This document shows positions 39,218-47,756 of a stretch of DNA of 64,000 nt, piece after piece (the stretch's first letter is position 1; each line of letters begins with the position of its first letter). The notes beneath the pieces are model-generated. The model was given only the letters and a program-made list of their open reading frames with translations, made no database searches and was not told the DNA's origin. The position numbers and the translations under genes were made by a program. Source of the DNA: Alkalisalibacterium limincola (GTDB lineage: Bacteria > Pseudomonadota > Gammaproteobacteria > Xanthomonadales > Xanthomonadaceae); NCBI RefSeq assembly GCF_008017755.1, contig NZ_VRTS01000003.1, forward strand, positions 310,001 to 374,000, given 5' to 3'.

Positions 39218-39493
39218 ATGTCCACGATCGATATCAAGCATCCGCATTCGCGCCCGGACGACGAGGCGCGGGCCGCCGTCGAGCGGGTGGCGGAGAAGAT
39301 CCAGGAGAAGTTCCAGATCGACTACGCCTGGGAAGGCGACCACCTGCACTTCCAGCGCTCCGGCGTGGATGGGAACATCCTGCTGGAGCCGGGCCAGATC
39401 CACGTCACCGCCAAGCTCGGCTTCCTGCTGGCGATGATGCGCGGACCGATCGAGGAAGAGATCCGCAAGTACCTGGCGCGCGAATTCAGTTGA
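39218..39493 (+). CDS. Polyhydroxyalkanoic acid system family protein
   Basis: 91 residues of the PHA_gran_rgn family (PF09650, from memory): IDIKHPHSRPDDEARAAVER near the N terminus, then YAWEGDHLHFQRSGVDGNI and LGFLLAMMRGPIEEEIRKYL. Members occur with polyhydroxyalkanoate granule genes; molecular role is uncertain. ATG 39218 is chosen because it begins the conserved region and follows an ACACGGAGGG ribosome site. The stop overlaps the convergent gene by eight bases. Confidence 0.82.
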   Translation: MSTIDIKHPHSRPDDEARAAVERVAEKIQEKFQIDYAWEGDHLHFQRSGVDGNILLEPGQIHVTAKLGFLLAMMRGPIEEEIRKYLAREFS

Positions 39494-40229
39494 TCGCGCC
39501 CGGCACACCCGCCAGGTCGAACGGATCCGGGGTGCCGGCGAACAGGCGCCGTGAAACGGCCCGTTCCCCGGTCTCGATGCGACGCAGGAATTCTCCGGCG
39601 CCGTCGAGCTGGCGGAACGCCTCGAACCCACGCTCCAGGAACGCCTGCAGTTCCATCACGCCCGCCGCACGCGCCGGCATCCGCGACATCCTCAGCAGCC
39701 GGGCCACGCCCATCGTGTGCACCGCGCGGTCCAGCGTGTGGCCCACCTCCAGCACCAGGTCGATCTGGTGGTTGCGCAGCCGCGGACATCCGGCCGCGCG
39801 GTAGGCGCGCGCGTAGCTCGCCGCGTCCAGCGCATCCGGTGCCACGCCGTCATCGTGGAGCGCCTGGGCCATCTTCAGGTCGAAGGCATGGCTCAGCGTG
39901 GCCAGCTCGATCGCCTGGGCCAGCGCCTCCAGCAGCGACAGCGGCAGCAGCCGCGACAGCAGCGGCGCTATGCGGGCCACGTCGCGGTCGCGCGCACTGA
40001 AGTCGCGGTCGGCGTAGAGGTCGCTCAGGAAGAACTCCGCGGCCGGCCGCATGCGCGGATCGGCCAGCAGGTCGCGAAAGCCCAGCGCGAGGCGCTGGTG
40101 CTGGAAGCGCCGCAGCGCACCCAGTTCCGGCAGCAGGTTGCGCGGCTCGCGCACCGGGTCGTGCGCTTCGTGCTGCCAGCGCAGCCGTCGTTCCAGGCCG
40201 CGCCGCAGCCGTTGTTTGTCCACTGACAT
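39486..40229 (-). CDS. Conserved hypothetical protein (FFLSDLY motif)
   Basis: 247-residue soluble, helix-rich protein. Recognisable conserved phrase EFFLSDLYADRDFSARDRDV near residue 65, also seen in many uncharacterised gammaproteobacterial proteins near lipid or PHA genes. No enzyme motif is visible. ATG 40229 (MSVDKQRLRRGLERR) follows a short gap after the divergent patatin gene, which starts at 40289. Function unknown. Confidence 0.72.
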   Translation of the reverse strand: MSVDKQRLRRGLERRLRWQHEAHDPVREPRNLLPELGALRRFQHQRLALGFRDLLADPRMRPAAEFFLSDLYADRDFSARDRDVARIAPLLSRLLPLSLLEALAQAIELATLSHAFDLKMAQALHDDGVAPDALDAASYARAYRAAGCPRLRNHQIDLVLEVGHTLDRAVHTMGVARLLRMSRMPARAAGVMELQAFLERGFEAFRQLDGAGEFLRRIETGERAVSRRLFAGTPDPFDLAGVPGAIN

Positions 40230-40288
40230 CGCCACCTCGGTTCCGGGGCTACAATCGCAGCCTGCCCGTCGGAATCCTCGCATCCGCC

Positions 40289-41521
40289 ATGCTTCTGTTC
40301 CAGCCTGCCAGTGTCTCGCGCCCGCGCCGCCGGAAGTCCGAATCCACCCGCGTGGGCCTGGCCATCGCCGGGGGTGGCCCGATCGGCGGCATGTACGAAA
40401 TGGGCGCCCTGCGCGCGCTGGACGAGGCCATCGACGGCCTCGACCTCAACCGCCTCGACGTCTACGTCGGGGTGAGTTCCGGTGCCTTCCTGGCCGCGGC
40501 GCTGGCCAACCGCATCTCCACCGCGCAGATGTGCCGCATCTTCATCACCGGCGACGACCCGGAACTGCACTTCCGGCCGGAAAGCTTCCTGCGGCCGGCC
40601 GTGGGCGAATACGCACGCCGCGCGGCCACGCTGCCGCAGCGCGTGGTCACGCTGTGGCGCGACTGGCTGCTGCGCCCCAGCGAGGCCAGCTTCTCCGACC
40701 TCATCGACCACGTCAGCGGCATGGTGCCCACCGGCCTGTTCGACAACTCCGCCATCGAAGCCTTCATGCGCCGCGCCTTCACCATGCACGGGCGCACCAA
40801 CGACTTCCGCGAACTCGATCGCAAGCTCTACGTGGTCGGGGTCGACATCGACACCGGCGAAGCGGTGCGCTTCGGTGCCGCAGGCTGGGACGACGTGCCG
40901 ATCTCCAAGGCCATCCAGGCGTCCTCCGCCCTGCCCGGCCTGTACCCGCCGGTCGACATCCGCGGCCGCCACTTCGTCGACGGCGCGCTGCGCCGCACCA
41001 TGCACGCCTCCGTCGCGCTCGACCACGGCATCGACCTGTTGCTGGGCGTCAATCCGCTGGTGCCGTTCGACTCCAGCCGCTCGATCCACCCCGAACGGCT
41101 GGACAAGCTGGCCAAGGGCGGCCTGCCGATGGTGCTCTCGCAGACCTTCCGCACGCTGCTGCAGTCGCGCGTCGAAGTCGGCCTGGCGAAGTACGCGCAG
41201 ACCTATCCCGAAGTCGACCAGCTGGTGTTCGAGCCCAACCCCGAAGAGGGCGAAATGTTCTTCACCTCCATCTTCGGCTACGGCAGCCGCGCCCGCGTCT
41301 GCGACTACGCCTACCGCTCGACGCTGGCCGACCTGGCCGCACGACGCGACACGCTGGGCCCGATGCTGGCCGCCAAGGGCATGCAGCTGCGCGGGGAACT
41401 GCTCGACGATCCGCAGCGCTCGATCTTCGACGGCCTGCCCCCGGTGCTCGGCGGCACCGACGCCACCGCACGGCTGCGTCGCGCGCTCGACGACGTCCAG
41501 GAACTGGTGCGCCGCTCCTGA
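40289..41521 (+). CDS. Patatin-like phospholipase
   Basis: 410-residue serine lipid hydrolase. The oxyanion motif is GLAIAGGGPIGGMYEMGALR (about residues 23-42), the nucleophile elbow is YVGVSSGAFLAAAL with Ser near residue 65, and the catalytic Asp sits in HFVDGALRRTMHA, completing the Ser-Asp dyad. The remaining C-terminal 170 residues are typical of the proteobacterial patatin group associated with PHA or neutral lipid bodies. No signal peptide, so it is cytoplasmic or granule-associated. Flanked by PHA-type genes. Confidence 0.9.
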   Translation: MLLFQPASVSRPRRRKSESTRVGLAIAGGGPIGGMYEMGALRALDEAIDGLDLNRLDVYVGVSSGAFLAAALANRISTAQMCRIFITGDDPELHFRPESFLRPAVGEYARRAATLPQRVVTLWRDWLLRPSEASFSDLIDHVSGMVPTGLFDNSAIEAFMRRAFTMHGRTNDFRELDRKLYVVGVDIDTGEAVRFGAAGWDDVPISKAIQASSALPGLYPPVDIRGRHFVDGALRRTMHASVALDHGIDLLLGVNPLVPFDSSRSIHPERLDKLAKGGLPMVLSQTFRTLLQSRVEVGLAKYAQTYPEVDQLVFEPNPEEGEMFFTSIFGYGSRARVCDYAYRSTLADLAARRDTLGPMLAAKGMQLRGELLDDPQRSIFDGLPPVLGGTDATARLRRALDDVQELVRRS

Positions 41522-41649
41522 GCCGCCCCCGAGCCGCCCGGGGCGCCCGCACCGGCGTTGCAATACTGGTATGAATGCTCTAGACACCGCCCGCACACTG
41601 TGTCTCGTAGCAGGCAGTGCCTGATCCTTCCATCCAGCGAGGTAACCCC

Positions 41650-42366
41650 ATGGCCAAGCTCAAGTCGTCCACCCGCACCAAGCGCGCTTCCGGCTCCACC
41701 ACGAAGAAGTCCAGTGCGAAGAAGTCCAGCGCCCAGGCACCGGGCCTGCAGAAGCGCGCCGAGCAGATGCAGCGTTCGATCGTGGATTCCGCCCAGCAGA
41801 TCTGGCTGGCCGGCGTCGGTGCGTTCTCCCGCGCCCAGGAAGAAGGCACCAAGATGTTCGAGACGCTGGTCAAGGAAGGCGTCACGATCGAGAAGTCCAC
41901 GCGCAAGTACGCCGGCGCCCGCGCCGAGGCCGTGCGTGATGTCGTCGAGGACCGCGTGGGCCACGTGCGTGGCCGCGCCACCGACACCTGGGACCGCCTC
42001 GAGAAGGTGTTCGAGCAGCGCGTGCAGCGGGCCCTGAACCGCCTGGGCGTGCCGGGCCGCGACGAGCTGGCCGACCTCAACCGCCAGGTCGAGTCGCTCA
42101 ACGCCGAACTGCGCCGGGTCAATGCCGGCGGCAAGGGCACCGCCGCGAAGAAGCCGGTCGCCAAGGGCCCCAGCGCCACCAAGGCCGCCAAGAAGACGCC
42201 GGCAGCGAAGAAGGCCAAGGCCGGCAAGTCGCCGGCGAAGAAGGCACCGGCAAAGAAGGCCCCCGCGAAGAAGGCGCCTGCCAGGAAGGCCCCCTCGAAG
42301 AGCGCGCTGCCCAAGGTCGCCAAGCCGCAGGCTCCCGGCGCGCAGGATTCCGGCACGTCGTCCTGA
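41650..42366 (+). CDS. Phasin (PhaF/PhaI-like granule-associated protein)
   Basis: 238 residues. N-terminal phasin domain (about 35-150): QMQRSIVDSAQQIWLAGVGA, FSRAQEEGTKMFETLVKEG, an amphipathic helix that coats polyester granules. C-terminal tail is a run of Ala/Lys/Pro repeats (KKAPAKKAPAKKAPARKAPS), the histone-H1-like DNA-binding tail typical of PhaF, which ties granules to the nucleoid. ATG 41650 (MAKLKSS) is preferred over the upstream ATG 41617 because of an AGGTAA ribosome site. The phaC synthase is not in this window. Confidence 0.88.
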   Translation: MAKLKSSTRTKRASGSTTKKSSAKKSSAQAPGLQKRAEQMQRSIVDSAQQIWLAGVGAFSRAQEEGTKMFETLVKEGVTIEKSTRKYAGARAEAVRDVVEDRVGHVRGRATDTWDRLEKVFEQRVQRALNRLGVPGRDELADLNRQVESLNAELRRVNAGGKGTAAKKPVAKGPSATKAAKKTPAAKKAKAGKSPAKKAPAKKAPAKKAPARKAPSKSALPKVAKPQAPGAQDSGTSS

Positions 42367-42377
42367 CGTCCACGCTC

Positions 42378-42445
42378 AAGGCCCGCTGGCCACCAGGAAG
42401 TTCAACGAGTTCCCTCCCCTTGTAGACTTCCGGCCAGCGGGCCTT
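42378..42445 (+). terminator. Long-loop inverted repeat after the phasin gene
   Basis: Perfect 14-base arms 42378-42391 (aaggcccgctggcc) and 42432-42445 (ggccagcgggcctt) 12 bases after the phasin stop, followed by TTT. Terminator-like apart from a loop of 40 bases. Confidence 0.6.
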
Positions 42446-42548
42446 TCCCCGTCCCAGGGCGCATCGGCGATGTGCCCTGGAGGCTTGTCCTCGAGCGCGT
42501 GAAGATTGCGTTTATCCCGATAGGCTCCTTCCACATGGAAATCTATCG

Positions 42549-43529
42549 ATGCTCGGACTCCATCCCGTTGTCATCGCCGCGTTCGTGGCCGCCACCGCCG
42601 TGGGCCTGTCCGCCGCCTATCTCCTGACCCACGCCCGCCGCAAGGCCCGCGAACGCGCCGGCATCGAGGCGCTTGCGCAGGTGAAGTGGCGCGATTTCGC
42701 CCACCTGGTCCTCGAGGCGATGCGCCGCGACGGCTACGTCGAGGAGGACCTGGAACGGCAGCCGGGCGACAGCGGCTTCGACTTCGTGCTCGCACGCGAG
42801 GGCGAGCGCGTGCTGCTGTCGTGCAAGCACGGACGCACCTTCCGCCTGGGCGAGGCCGTCGTGCGCGACTTCGCCACCGCCGTGCGCATGCACGGCGTCA
42901 GCGGCGGCATCATCGCCACGCTCGGCACCATCGAGGGCTTCGCCCGGGAAGTGGCCGAGGCCAACCAGATCGACGTGATCGACGGCGCCCAGCTGTGGCA
43001 GCGCGTCGCCCCGCTGATGCCCGAGCCCGTCACCGAACACATCCAGCACCACACCCAGGCCGAGGCGAAGCGCCGGCTGGGCATCGCCACCGCCGCCAGC
43101 CTGACCCTGGGTGCCGTCGTCTTCCTGGCACTGGCCGGCGTGCAGGATCGCCGCCCCACCGCGACCGAAATCGCCACGCGCAGCGCGCTGCCGGTTCCTG
43201 CAGCCACCGCCCCGCGCCCGGCCCCGCTCAGCCAGGTCAATGGCCGCACCGACCCGCTGGAACTCGACGACCAGGCGCTGAACCATCGACGCCTTACTGC
43301 CGCCCGCAGCCTGGCCAGCATGCCGGCGTTGATTCATGCGGACTGGTCGACGCGCTCCACGCTGGTGCTCAGCCTGGCCGAGCACGACACCCGCAACGAA
43401 GTCATCGACCCGCTGGTCGATGAAGCCTGCCGCATGCTGGTGCAGTACGAAGAGCTGCGCTACACGCGCTTGCAACTCGAGCCCGCACCCGGAAGGGATT
43501 CCCCGGTGCGCTGGCGCCAGTGCCGCTGA
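42549..43529 (+). CDS. Membrane-associated Mrr-like restriction-endonuclease-fold protein
   Basis: 326 residues. An N-terminal membrane helix (PVVIAAFVAATAVGLSAAYLL) is followed at about 40-160 by an Mrr_cat-type nuclease fold: DFAHLVLEAMRRDGYVEEDL, then DSGFDFVLAREGERVLLSCKHGR with the Asp and the C-x-K in the place of E-x-K, and VSGGIIATLGTIEGFAREVA. A second hydrophobic segment near 180-200 (ASLTLGAVVFLALAG) and an unrelated tail with no recognisable domain follow. The replacement of the usual Glu/Gln by Cys in the core makes nuclease activity uncertain. ATG 42549. Confidence 0.75.
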   Translation: MLGLHPVVIAAFVAATAVGLSAAYLLTHARRKARERAGIEALAQVKWRDFAHLVLEAMRRDGYVEEDLERQPGDSGFDFVLAREGERVLLSCKHGRTFRLGEAVVRDFATAVRMHGVSGGIIATLGTIEGFAREVAEANQIDVIDGAQLWQRVAPLMPEPVTEHIQHHTQAEAKRRLGIATAASLTLGAVVFLALAGVQDRRPTATEIATRSALPVPAATAPRPAPLSQVNGRTDPLELDDQALNHRRLTAARSLASMPALIHADWSTRSTLVLSLAEHDTRNEVIDPLVDEACRMLVQYEELRYTRLQLEPAPGRDSPVRWRQCR

Positions 43530-43559
43530 CGCCGGCTCCGCCGCGCCAGCCCCCCCGCC

Positions 43560-45548
43560 CTACCAGTGCACGCCGCGCATCACCGCGGCGAACGCGATCT
43601 GCTCGCTGGTCGGCTTGTCGCCCTCGCGCGCTCCCTTCATGCCCTTGGCCGCGGCTGAATCCGGGAACAGCTCGAAGGCGGTGTTCATCACCACCTCGTA
43701 GGCCTTCGGGGCCAGCGCATGCACCAGCGAGGCGAAGATGCCCAGTCGCGTCGCGATGCGCGTGGGCCGCTCGATGATGCCCTTCACCACCAGGCCTGCC
43801 GCTTCCTCCGGGGTCAGGGTCGGCACGCTTTCGTACATCTTCGTCGGCGCGATCATCGGTGTGGCCACCAGCGGCATGTTGATCGTGGTGAACGCGATGC
43901 CCTTGCCCGACAGCTCGCCCTGGGCGCAGCGGCTGAACGCGTCGAGCGCCGCCTTCGACGCCACGTAGGCGGAGAAGCGCGGGGAACTGGCCAGCACGCC
44001 GATCGAGCTGATGTTGATGATGTGCCCGCGCCGCTGCTCGGTCATGTGCGGCAGGAAGCCCATGATCAGGCGCAGCGCGCCGAAGTAGTTGAGCTGCATC
44101 GTGCGCTCGAAATCGTGGAAGCGGTCGTAGCTCAGCTCGATCGAGCGCCGGATCGAGCGCCCGGCATTGTTCACCAGCACGTCGACGCCGCCGTGGTTCT
44201 TCACCACCGTGTGCACCAGCGAATCGCACGACGCCATGTCGGCCAGGTCGGCGGTGTAGGCGTGCACGTCGCCACCGGCCGCCTTGAGCTCGTCGCGGGT
44301 CTTGAACAGCTCCTCCTCGCCCCGCGCCACGATGACCGTCACCGCGCCGGCGGCCGCCACCTTCTCGGCGGTGGCACGGCCGATGCCCGACGAGCCGCCG
44401 GTGATCAGCACCACCTTGCCCTCGATGCGCCCGCGCAGGGAACGATCGACGAACAGGTCGGGGTCGAGGTTGCGTTCCCAGTAGTCCCACAGGCGCCAGG
44501 CATAGGTGTCCAGGCGCGGCACCTCGATGCCGCTGCCCTTGAGCGCGCGCTCGGCGTCGCGCGAGTCGAAGCGGGTCGGGTAGCTCACGAACGACAGCGC
44601 CTGGCGCGGGATGCGGAAGTCGCGCAGGAACATCCCCAGCATCCGCTTCACCGGCGGCAAGGCGCCCACCGCCCCCTTCACCGTGGGCGGCACGAAGGCG
44701 AACATGCGCGCATCCAGCCGCAGCGTCATCTCCGGCGCATGGCCGGCGTGGCAGAAGGTGTTGAGGATCTCGCCGATGCGCATCGGCTCGGGATCGACCA
44801 GGTGGAAGCACTGGCCGTCCAGCCCGCGCTTGTGCGCGATGTGGTCTATCGCATCGGCGACGAAGTCCACCGGCACCATGTTGATGCGCCCACCCTCGAT
44901 GCCCAGCATCGGCATCCACTGCGGCATCGCCTGGCGCATGCGCTTGATCAGCGTGAAGAAGTAGTACGGCCCATCGATCTTGTCGATCTCGCCGGTCTTC
45001 GAGTGCCCCACCACGATGCCCGGCCGGTAGATGCGGAACGGCACCGGGCATTCCTTGCGCACCAGCCCCTCGGAATCGTGCTTGGTGCGCAGGTAGGGGT
45101 CGTCCAGGCCCTCGGCCTCCTCGAACATGTCCTCGCGGAACACGCCCGGGTACAGGCCCGCCGCGGCGATGGAACTGGTGTGGTGGAAGCACTTGACCTT
45201 GATCGCGGCGGCCAGCTCCATCGCGTGGCGCGTGCCCTCCACGTTCGCCACCCGCTGGCTTTCCGCATCGGCCTTGAGGTCGTAGATCGCGGCGAGGTGG
45301 AAGAAGTGGTCGACCTTCCCGGTCAGCGCCTTGAGCGCCGCCCCGACCACGCCCAGCCGCGGCTTGGCCAGGTCGCCATACACCACCTTGATGCGGCGCA
45401 TGTCCCAGCCCATTCGCGCGCCGATCTCATCGAGCTTCTTCTTCGAGCCCCGCCGCACCAGAACATGCACCGTGCCCTTGCGCTGCAACAGGCGATCGAC
45501 CAGGAATCGGCCGATGAAGCCGCTGGCACCCGTGACGAAATAGTTCAT
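43560..45548 (-). CDS. Two-domain fatty acyl-CoA reductase, Maqu_2220 type
   Basis: Reduces fatty acyl-CoA (or acyl-ACP) via aldehyde to fatty alcohol. 662 residues, the same size and layout as the Marinobacter Maqu_2220 enzyme, which I recall in near-colinear detail. N-terminal extended SDR: MNYFVTGASGFIGRFLVDRL (Rossmann), VDHFFHLAAIYDL, YLRTKHDSE (YxxxK) and the phrase RIYRPGIVVGHSKTGEIDKI. C-terminal SDR from about residue 375: VVLITGGSSGIGRATAEKVA, VDVLVNNAGRSIRRS, ISSIGVLASSPRFSAYVASK. Start ATG 45548. Divergent from the acyl-CoA-binding protein and TetR genes. Fatty alcohol here would serve wax-ester synthesis, but no wax synthase is in the window. Confidence 0.93.
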   Translation of the reverse strand: MNYFVTGASGFIGRFLVDRLLQRKGTVHVLVRRGSKKKLDEIGARMGWDMRRIKVVYGDLAKPRLGVVGAALKALTGKVDHFFHLAAIYDLKADAESQRVANVEGTRHAMELAAAIKVKCFHHTSSIAAAGLYPGVFREDMFEEAEGLDDPYLRTKHDSEGLVRKECPVPFRIYRPGIVVGHSKTGEIDKIDGPYYFFTLIKRMRQAMPQWMPMLGIEGGRINMVPVDFVADAIDHIAHKRGLDGQCFHLVDPEPMRIGEILNTFCHAGHAPEMTLRLDARMFAFVPPTVKGAVGALPPVKRMLGMFLRDFRIPRQALSFVSYPTRFDSRDAERALKGSGIEVPRLDTYAWRLWDYWERNLDPDLFVDRSLRGRIEGKVVLITGGSSGIGRATAEKVAAAGAVTVIVARGEEELFKTRDELKAAGGDVHAYTADLADMASCDSLVHTVVKNHGGVDVLVNNAGRSIRRSIELSYDRFHDFERTMQLNYFGALRLIMGFLPHMTEQRRGHIINISSIGVLASSPRFSAYVASKAALDAFSRCAQGELSGKGIAFTTINMPLVATPMIAPTKMYESVPTLTPEEAAGLVVKGIIERPTRIATRLGIFASLVHALAPKAYEVVMNTAFELFPDSAAAKGMKGAREGDKPTSEQIAFAAVMRGVHW

Positions 45549-45706
45549 GCGCCCTCCCCCGAGGTTTGCAGGACCGTCCCATTCGACGGCGTATGCACCG
45601 AGCATAGCCAGCCCGGGGCCCGATGCCTAGCGAGCGCGGGCCGATCCGCGTTGATTCCTCCATACCTCCGTGCTATCAACTGCCGCACATCCGGGGGGAA
45701 GCGCAC

Positions 45707-45964
45707 ATGTCCGATCTCAACACCGAATTCGAAGCCGCCAAGGCGCGGGTGAAGCAGCTCGACGAGCGGCCCGACAACGACACGCTGCTCAAGCTCTACG
45801 CGCTGTACAAGCAGGGTTCGGAAGGCGATGTCCATGGCGAGAAGCCGGGCTTCTTCGACTTCGTCGGCACCGCCAAATACGAAGCCTGGTCGAAGCTCTC
45901 GGGCATGGACCGCGACGAGGCGAAGCGCCAGTACATCGCGCTGGTCGACAAGCTTTCCGGCTGA
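45707..45964 (+). CDS. Acyl-CoA-binding protein
   Basis: 85 residues, classic four-helix ACBP: MSDLNTEFEAAKARVKQLDE, then LLKLYALYKQGSEGDVHGEK, PGFFDFVGTAKYEAWSKLSG and AKRQYIALVDKL. Binds long-chain acyl-CoA and keeps it soluble, a natural partner of the divergent acyl-CoA reductase. ATG 45707; the TGA overlaps the ATG of the next gene (TGATG), so the pair is translationally coupled. Confidence 0.95.
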   Translation: MSDLNTEFEAAKARVKQLDERPDNDTLLKLYALYKQGSEGDVHGEKPGFFDFVGTAKYEAWSKLSGMDRDEAKRQYIALVDKLSG

Positions 45965-46587
45965 TGGCGCGCGACACGCGCCAGCGCATCCTCGACTGCT
46001 CGCTGGCGATGTTCAACGCCCAGGGCGAGCCGAACGTCACCACCAACCACATCGCCGACGAGCTCGAGATCAGCCCCGGCAACCTGTACTACCACTACCG
46101 CAACAAGGACGACATCATCGAGCACCTCTTCGCCGCCTACGAAGAGCGCATCGATGCGACGCTGGTGGTGCCCGAGGGGCGCGAGCCCGACCTGGAGGAC
46201 ATCTGGCTGCAGCTGCACCACGTCTTCGAGTGCATCTGGGACTACCGCTTCCTCTACCGCGACCTCATCGACATCCTCAGCCGCAACCGCCGGCTGCGCC
46301 TGCGCTTCGCCCGCATCCTCAAGCGCGGGGCCGAGAACGCGACGGCGATCATGCGTGGGCTGGTGCGCACCGGCACGATGCGCGCCTCGGCCGCCGAGAT
46401 CGACGCCACCGCCACCAACATCCTGCTCATCGCCACGTTCTGGCTCAACTACGCGGCCGCCCGCGGCGACAAGGACGAACACGCCGCCATCCGCGACGGC
46501 ATCGTGCAGGTGATGATGCTGGTGGCCCCGTTCCTGCGCGACGCCGAGCGCGTCCACCTCAACACGCTGATCGTCGCCTACGAGTGA
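45964..46587 (+). CDS. TetR-family transcriptional regulator
   Basis: 207 residues. N-terminal TetR DNA-binding domain: RQRILDCSLAMFNAQGEPNV, helix-turn-helix VTTNHIADELEISPGNLYYH, then HYRNKDDIIEHLF. The C-terminal ligand pocket (about 70-207) is of the group often found beside fatty-acid genes. Coupled to the acyl-CoA-binding protein gene (TGATG) and 415 bases from the divergent acyl-CoA reductase start, so it probably controls both in response to acyl-CoA; that is inference. Confidence 0.9.
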   Translation: MARDTRQRILDCSLAMFNAQGEPNVTTNHIADELEISPGNLYYHYRNKDDIIEHLFAAYEERIDATLVVPEGREPDLEDIWLQLHHVFECIWDYRFLYRDLIDILSRNRRLRLRFARILKRGAENATAIMRGLVRTGTMRASAAEIDATATNILLIATFWLNYAAARGDKDEHAAIRDGIVQVMMLVAPFLRDAERVHLNTLIVAYE

Positions 46588-46690
46588 GCCCCGCCGTCCC
46601 TGGCCGCGCCTTGGCCTCGCCCTGGCGCCTCGGGCTTGCCCTTTGAACACGCCTCTCGCATGCTGGCCGTGGACCACGGGAGGCAACGCG

Positions 46691-47545
46691 ATGGCGCGCA
46701 AGAATGCGGCATGGGCCGGCTTCGAGCCGGCGGGCAAGGGCTACGATTTCAGTGGCGCGAAGCTGGCCAAGGCCTGGCCGAAGCTGCACGCAGGGGACGC
46801 CGAGCCGTTTCCCGATGCCAAGCGCACCCAGGCGCTGCTGAAGTCCATCAAGAACCCGCCCAAGGGCCACGACCCGCAGACCCTCTCCGACGCGCTGGTC
46901 GACGCCTGGCGCGCCTTCCACCAGGGCGACTTCAAGGCCGCCTACGAGCAGGGCAAGGCGCTGGGCGTGGCCGGGGCATCGGTGGCGTGCAAGGCGCTGG
47001 CCATCCACGCCGACCACCTGGTCGATGACGCCGACGAACAGCTGGCCCGCTTCGAGGAAGCCGCCCGGCTGGCCGAGGATGCGATCGCCGCCCTGCCCGG
47101 CGAGGCCAACAGCCACTACCGCCACGCCCATGCGCTGGGCCGCTACTCCCAGGGCATCAGCATCGCCAAGGCGCTGAAGATGGGCCTGGCCGGGAAGGTG
47201 CGCGACAGCCTCGAGCGAACCCTGGAGCTGGCGCCCAAGCACGCCGAGGCGCACACCGCCATGGCGGTCTACCACGCCGAGATCATCGACAAGGTCGGCT
47301 CGATGATCGGCGGGCTGACCTATGGCGCCAAGGCCGCCGAGGCCGAGAAGCACATCAAGCAGGCGCTGAAGCTGACCCCCGAGGCCCCGATCGTGCACGC
47401 CGAACACGCCAACGTGCTGCTGCTGCTCAAGGGCCGCAAGGGCGAGGACGCCGCGGCGGATGCCTTCGAGCACGCCGCCGGCCTGACGCCGCGCGACGCA
47501 ATGGAGGAACTCGACGCCTCCTTTGCCGCCGCACAGATCGAGTAG
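46691..47545 (+). CDS. TPR-repeat protein of unknown function
   Basis: 284-residue cytoplasmic protein with TPR-like helix pairs: AWRAFHQGDFKAAYEQGKAL, EAARLAEDAIAALPGEANSH, DSLERTLELAPKHAEAHTAM, EKHIKQALKLTPEAPIVHAE and ADAFEHAAGLTPRDAMEEL. No catalytic domain. ATG 46691 (MARKNAAWAGFEP) is favoured; the longer start at 46643 gives no recognisable extra sequence. Stands alone; terminator follows. Confidence 0.75.
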   Translation: MARKNAAWAGFEPAGKGYDFSGAKLAKAWPKLHAGDAEPFPDAKRTQALLKSIKNPPKGHDPQTLSDALVDAWRAFHQGDFKAAYEQGKALGVAGASVACKALAIHADHLVDDADEQLARFEEAARLAEDAIAALPGEANSHYRHAHALGRYSQGISIAKALKMGLAGKVRDSLERTLELAPKHAEAHTAMAVYHAEIIDKVGSMIGGLTYGAKAAEAEKHIKQALKLTPEAPIVHAEHANVLLLLKGRKGEDAAADAFEHAAGLTPRDAMEELDASFAAAQIE

Positions 47546-47588
47546 GTCGCGCCTGCAGGCGCAGCCGCAGCCCAACCCCGGAAAACAC

Positions 47589-47614
47589 AAAGGCCACCCC
47601 GGGGGGTGGCCTTT
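47589..47614. terminator. Bidirectional terminator hairpin
   Basis: Perfect 12-base arms aaaggccacccc (47589-47600) and ggggtggccttt (47603-47614), with A and T runs on both sides: a symmetric terminator for the rightward TPR gene and the leftward tRNA gene. Confidence 0.85.
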
Positions 47615-47623
47615 GATCGCAAC

Positions 47624-47698
47624 TGGTGGGCGGTACAAGGATCGAACTTGTGACACCTGCCGTGTGAAGGCAGTGCTCTACCGCTGAGCTAACCGCCC
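47624..47698 (-). tRNA. tRNA-Val (anticodon CAC)
   Basis: 75-nt tRNA on the minus strand with encoded CCA. Acceptor stem gggcggt/accgccc, D arm gctc-agcggta-gagc, anticodon stem ctgcc/ggcag with loop ttcacac, which puts CAC at positions 34-36 (reads GUG, valine), T arm acaag-ttcgatc-cttgt. Confidence 0.95.
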
Positions 47699-47756
47699 GT
47701 AGCGAGCCGCGTATGTTAGGTACAAGCACCCAACCCGTCAAGACATCCGGACGGAA

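Noticed and set aside
40025-41596. Long leftward open frame (523 residues) opposite the patatin gene.
   Set aside because: Shadow of a clear patatin gene with complete catalytic motifs; its composition is the antisense pattern typical of high-GC genes.
42119-42379. Histone-like Ala/Lys/Pro-rich run as an independent gene.
   Set aside because: It is the in-frame tail of the phasin, matching the PhaF architecture.
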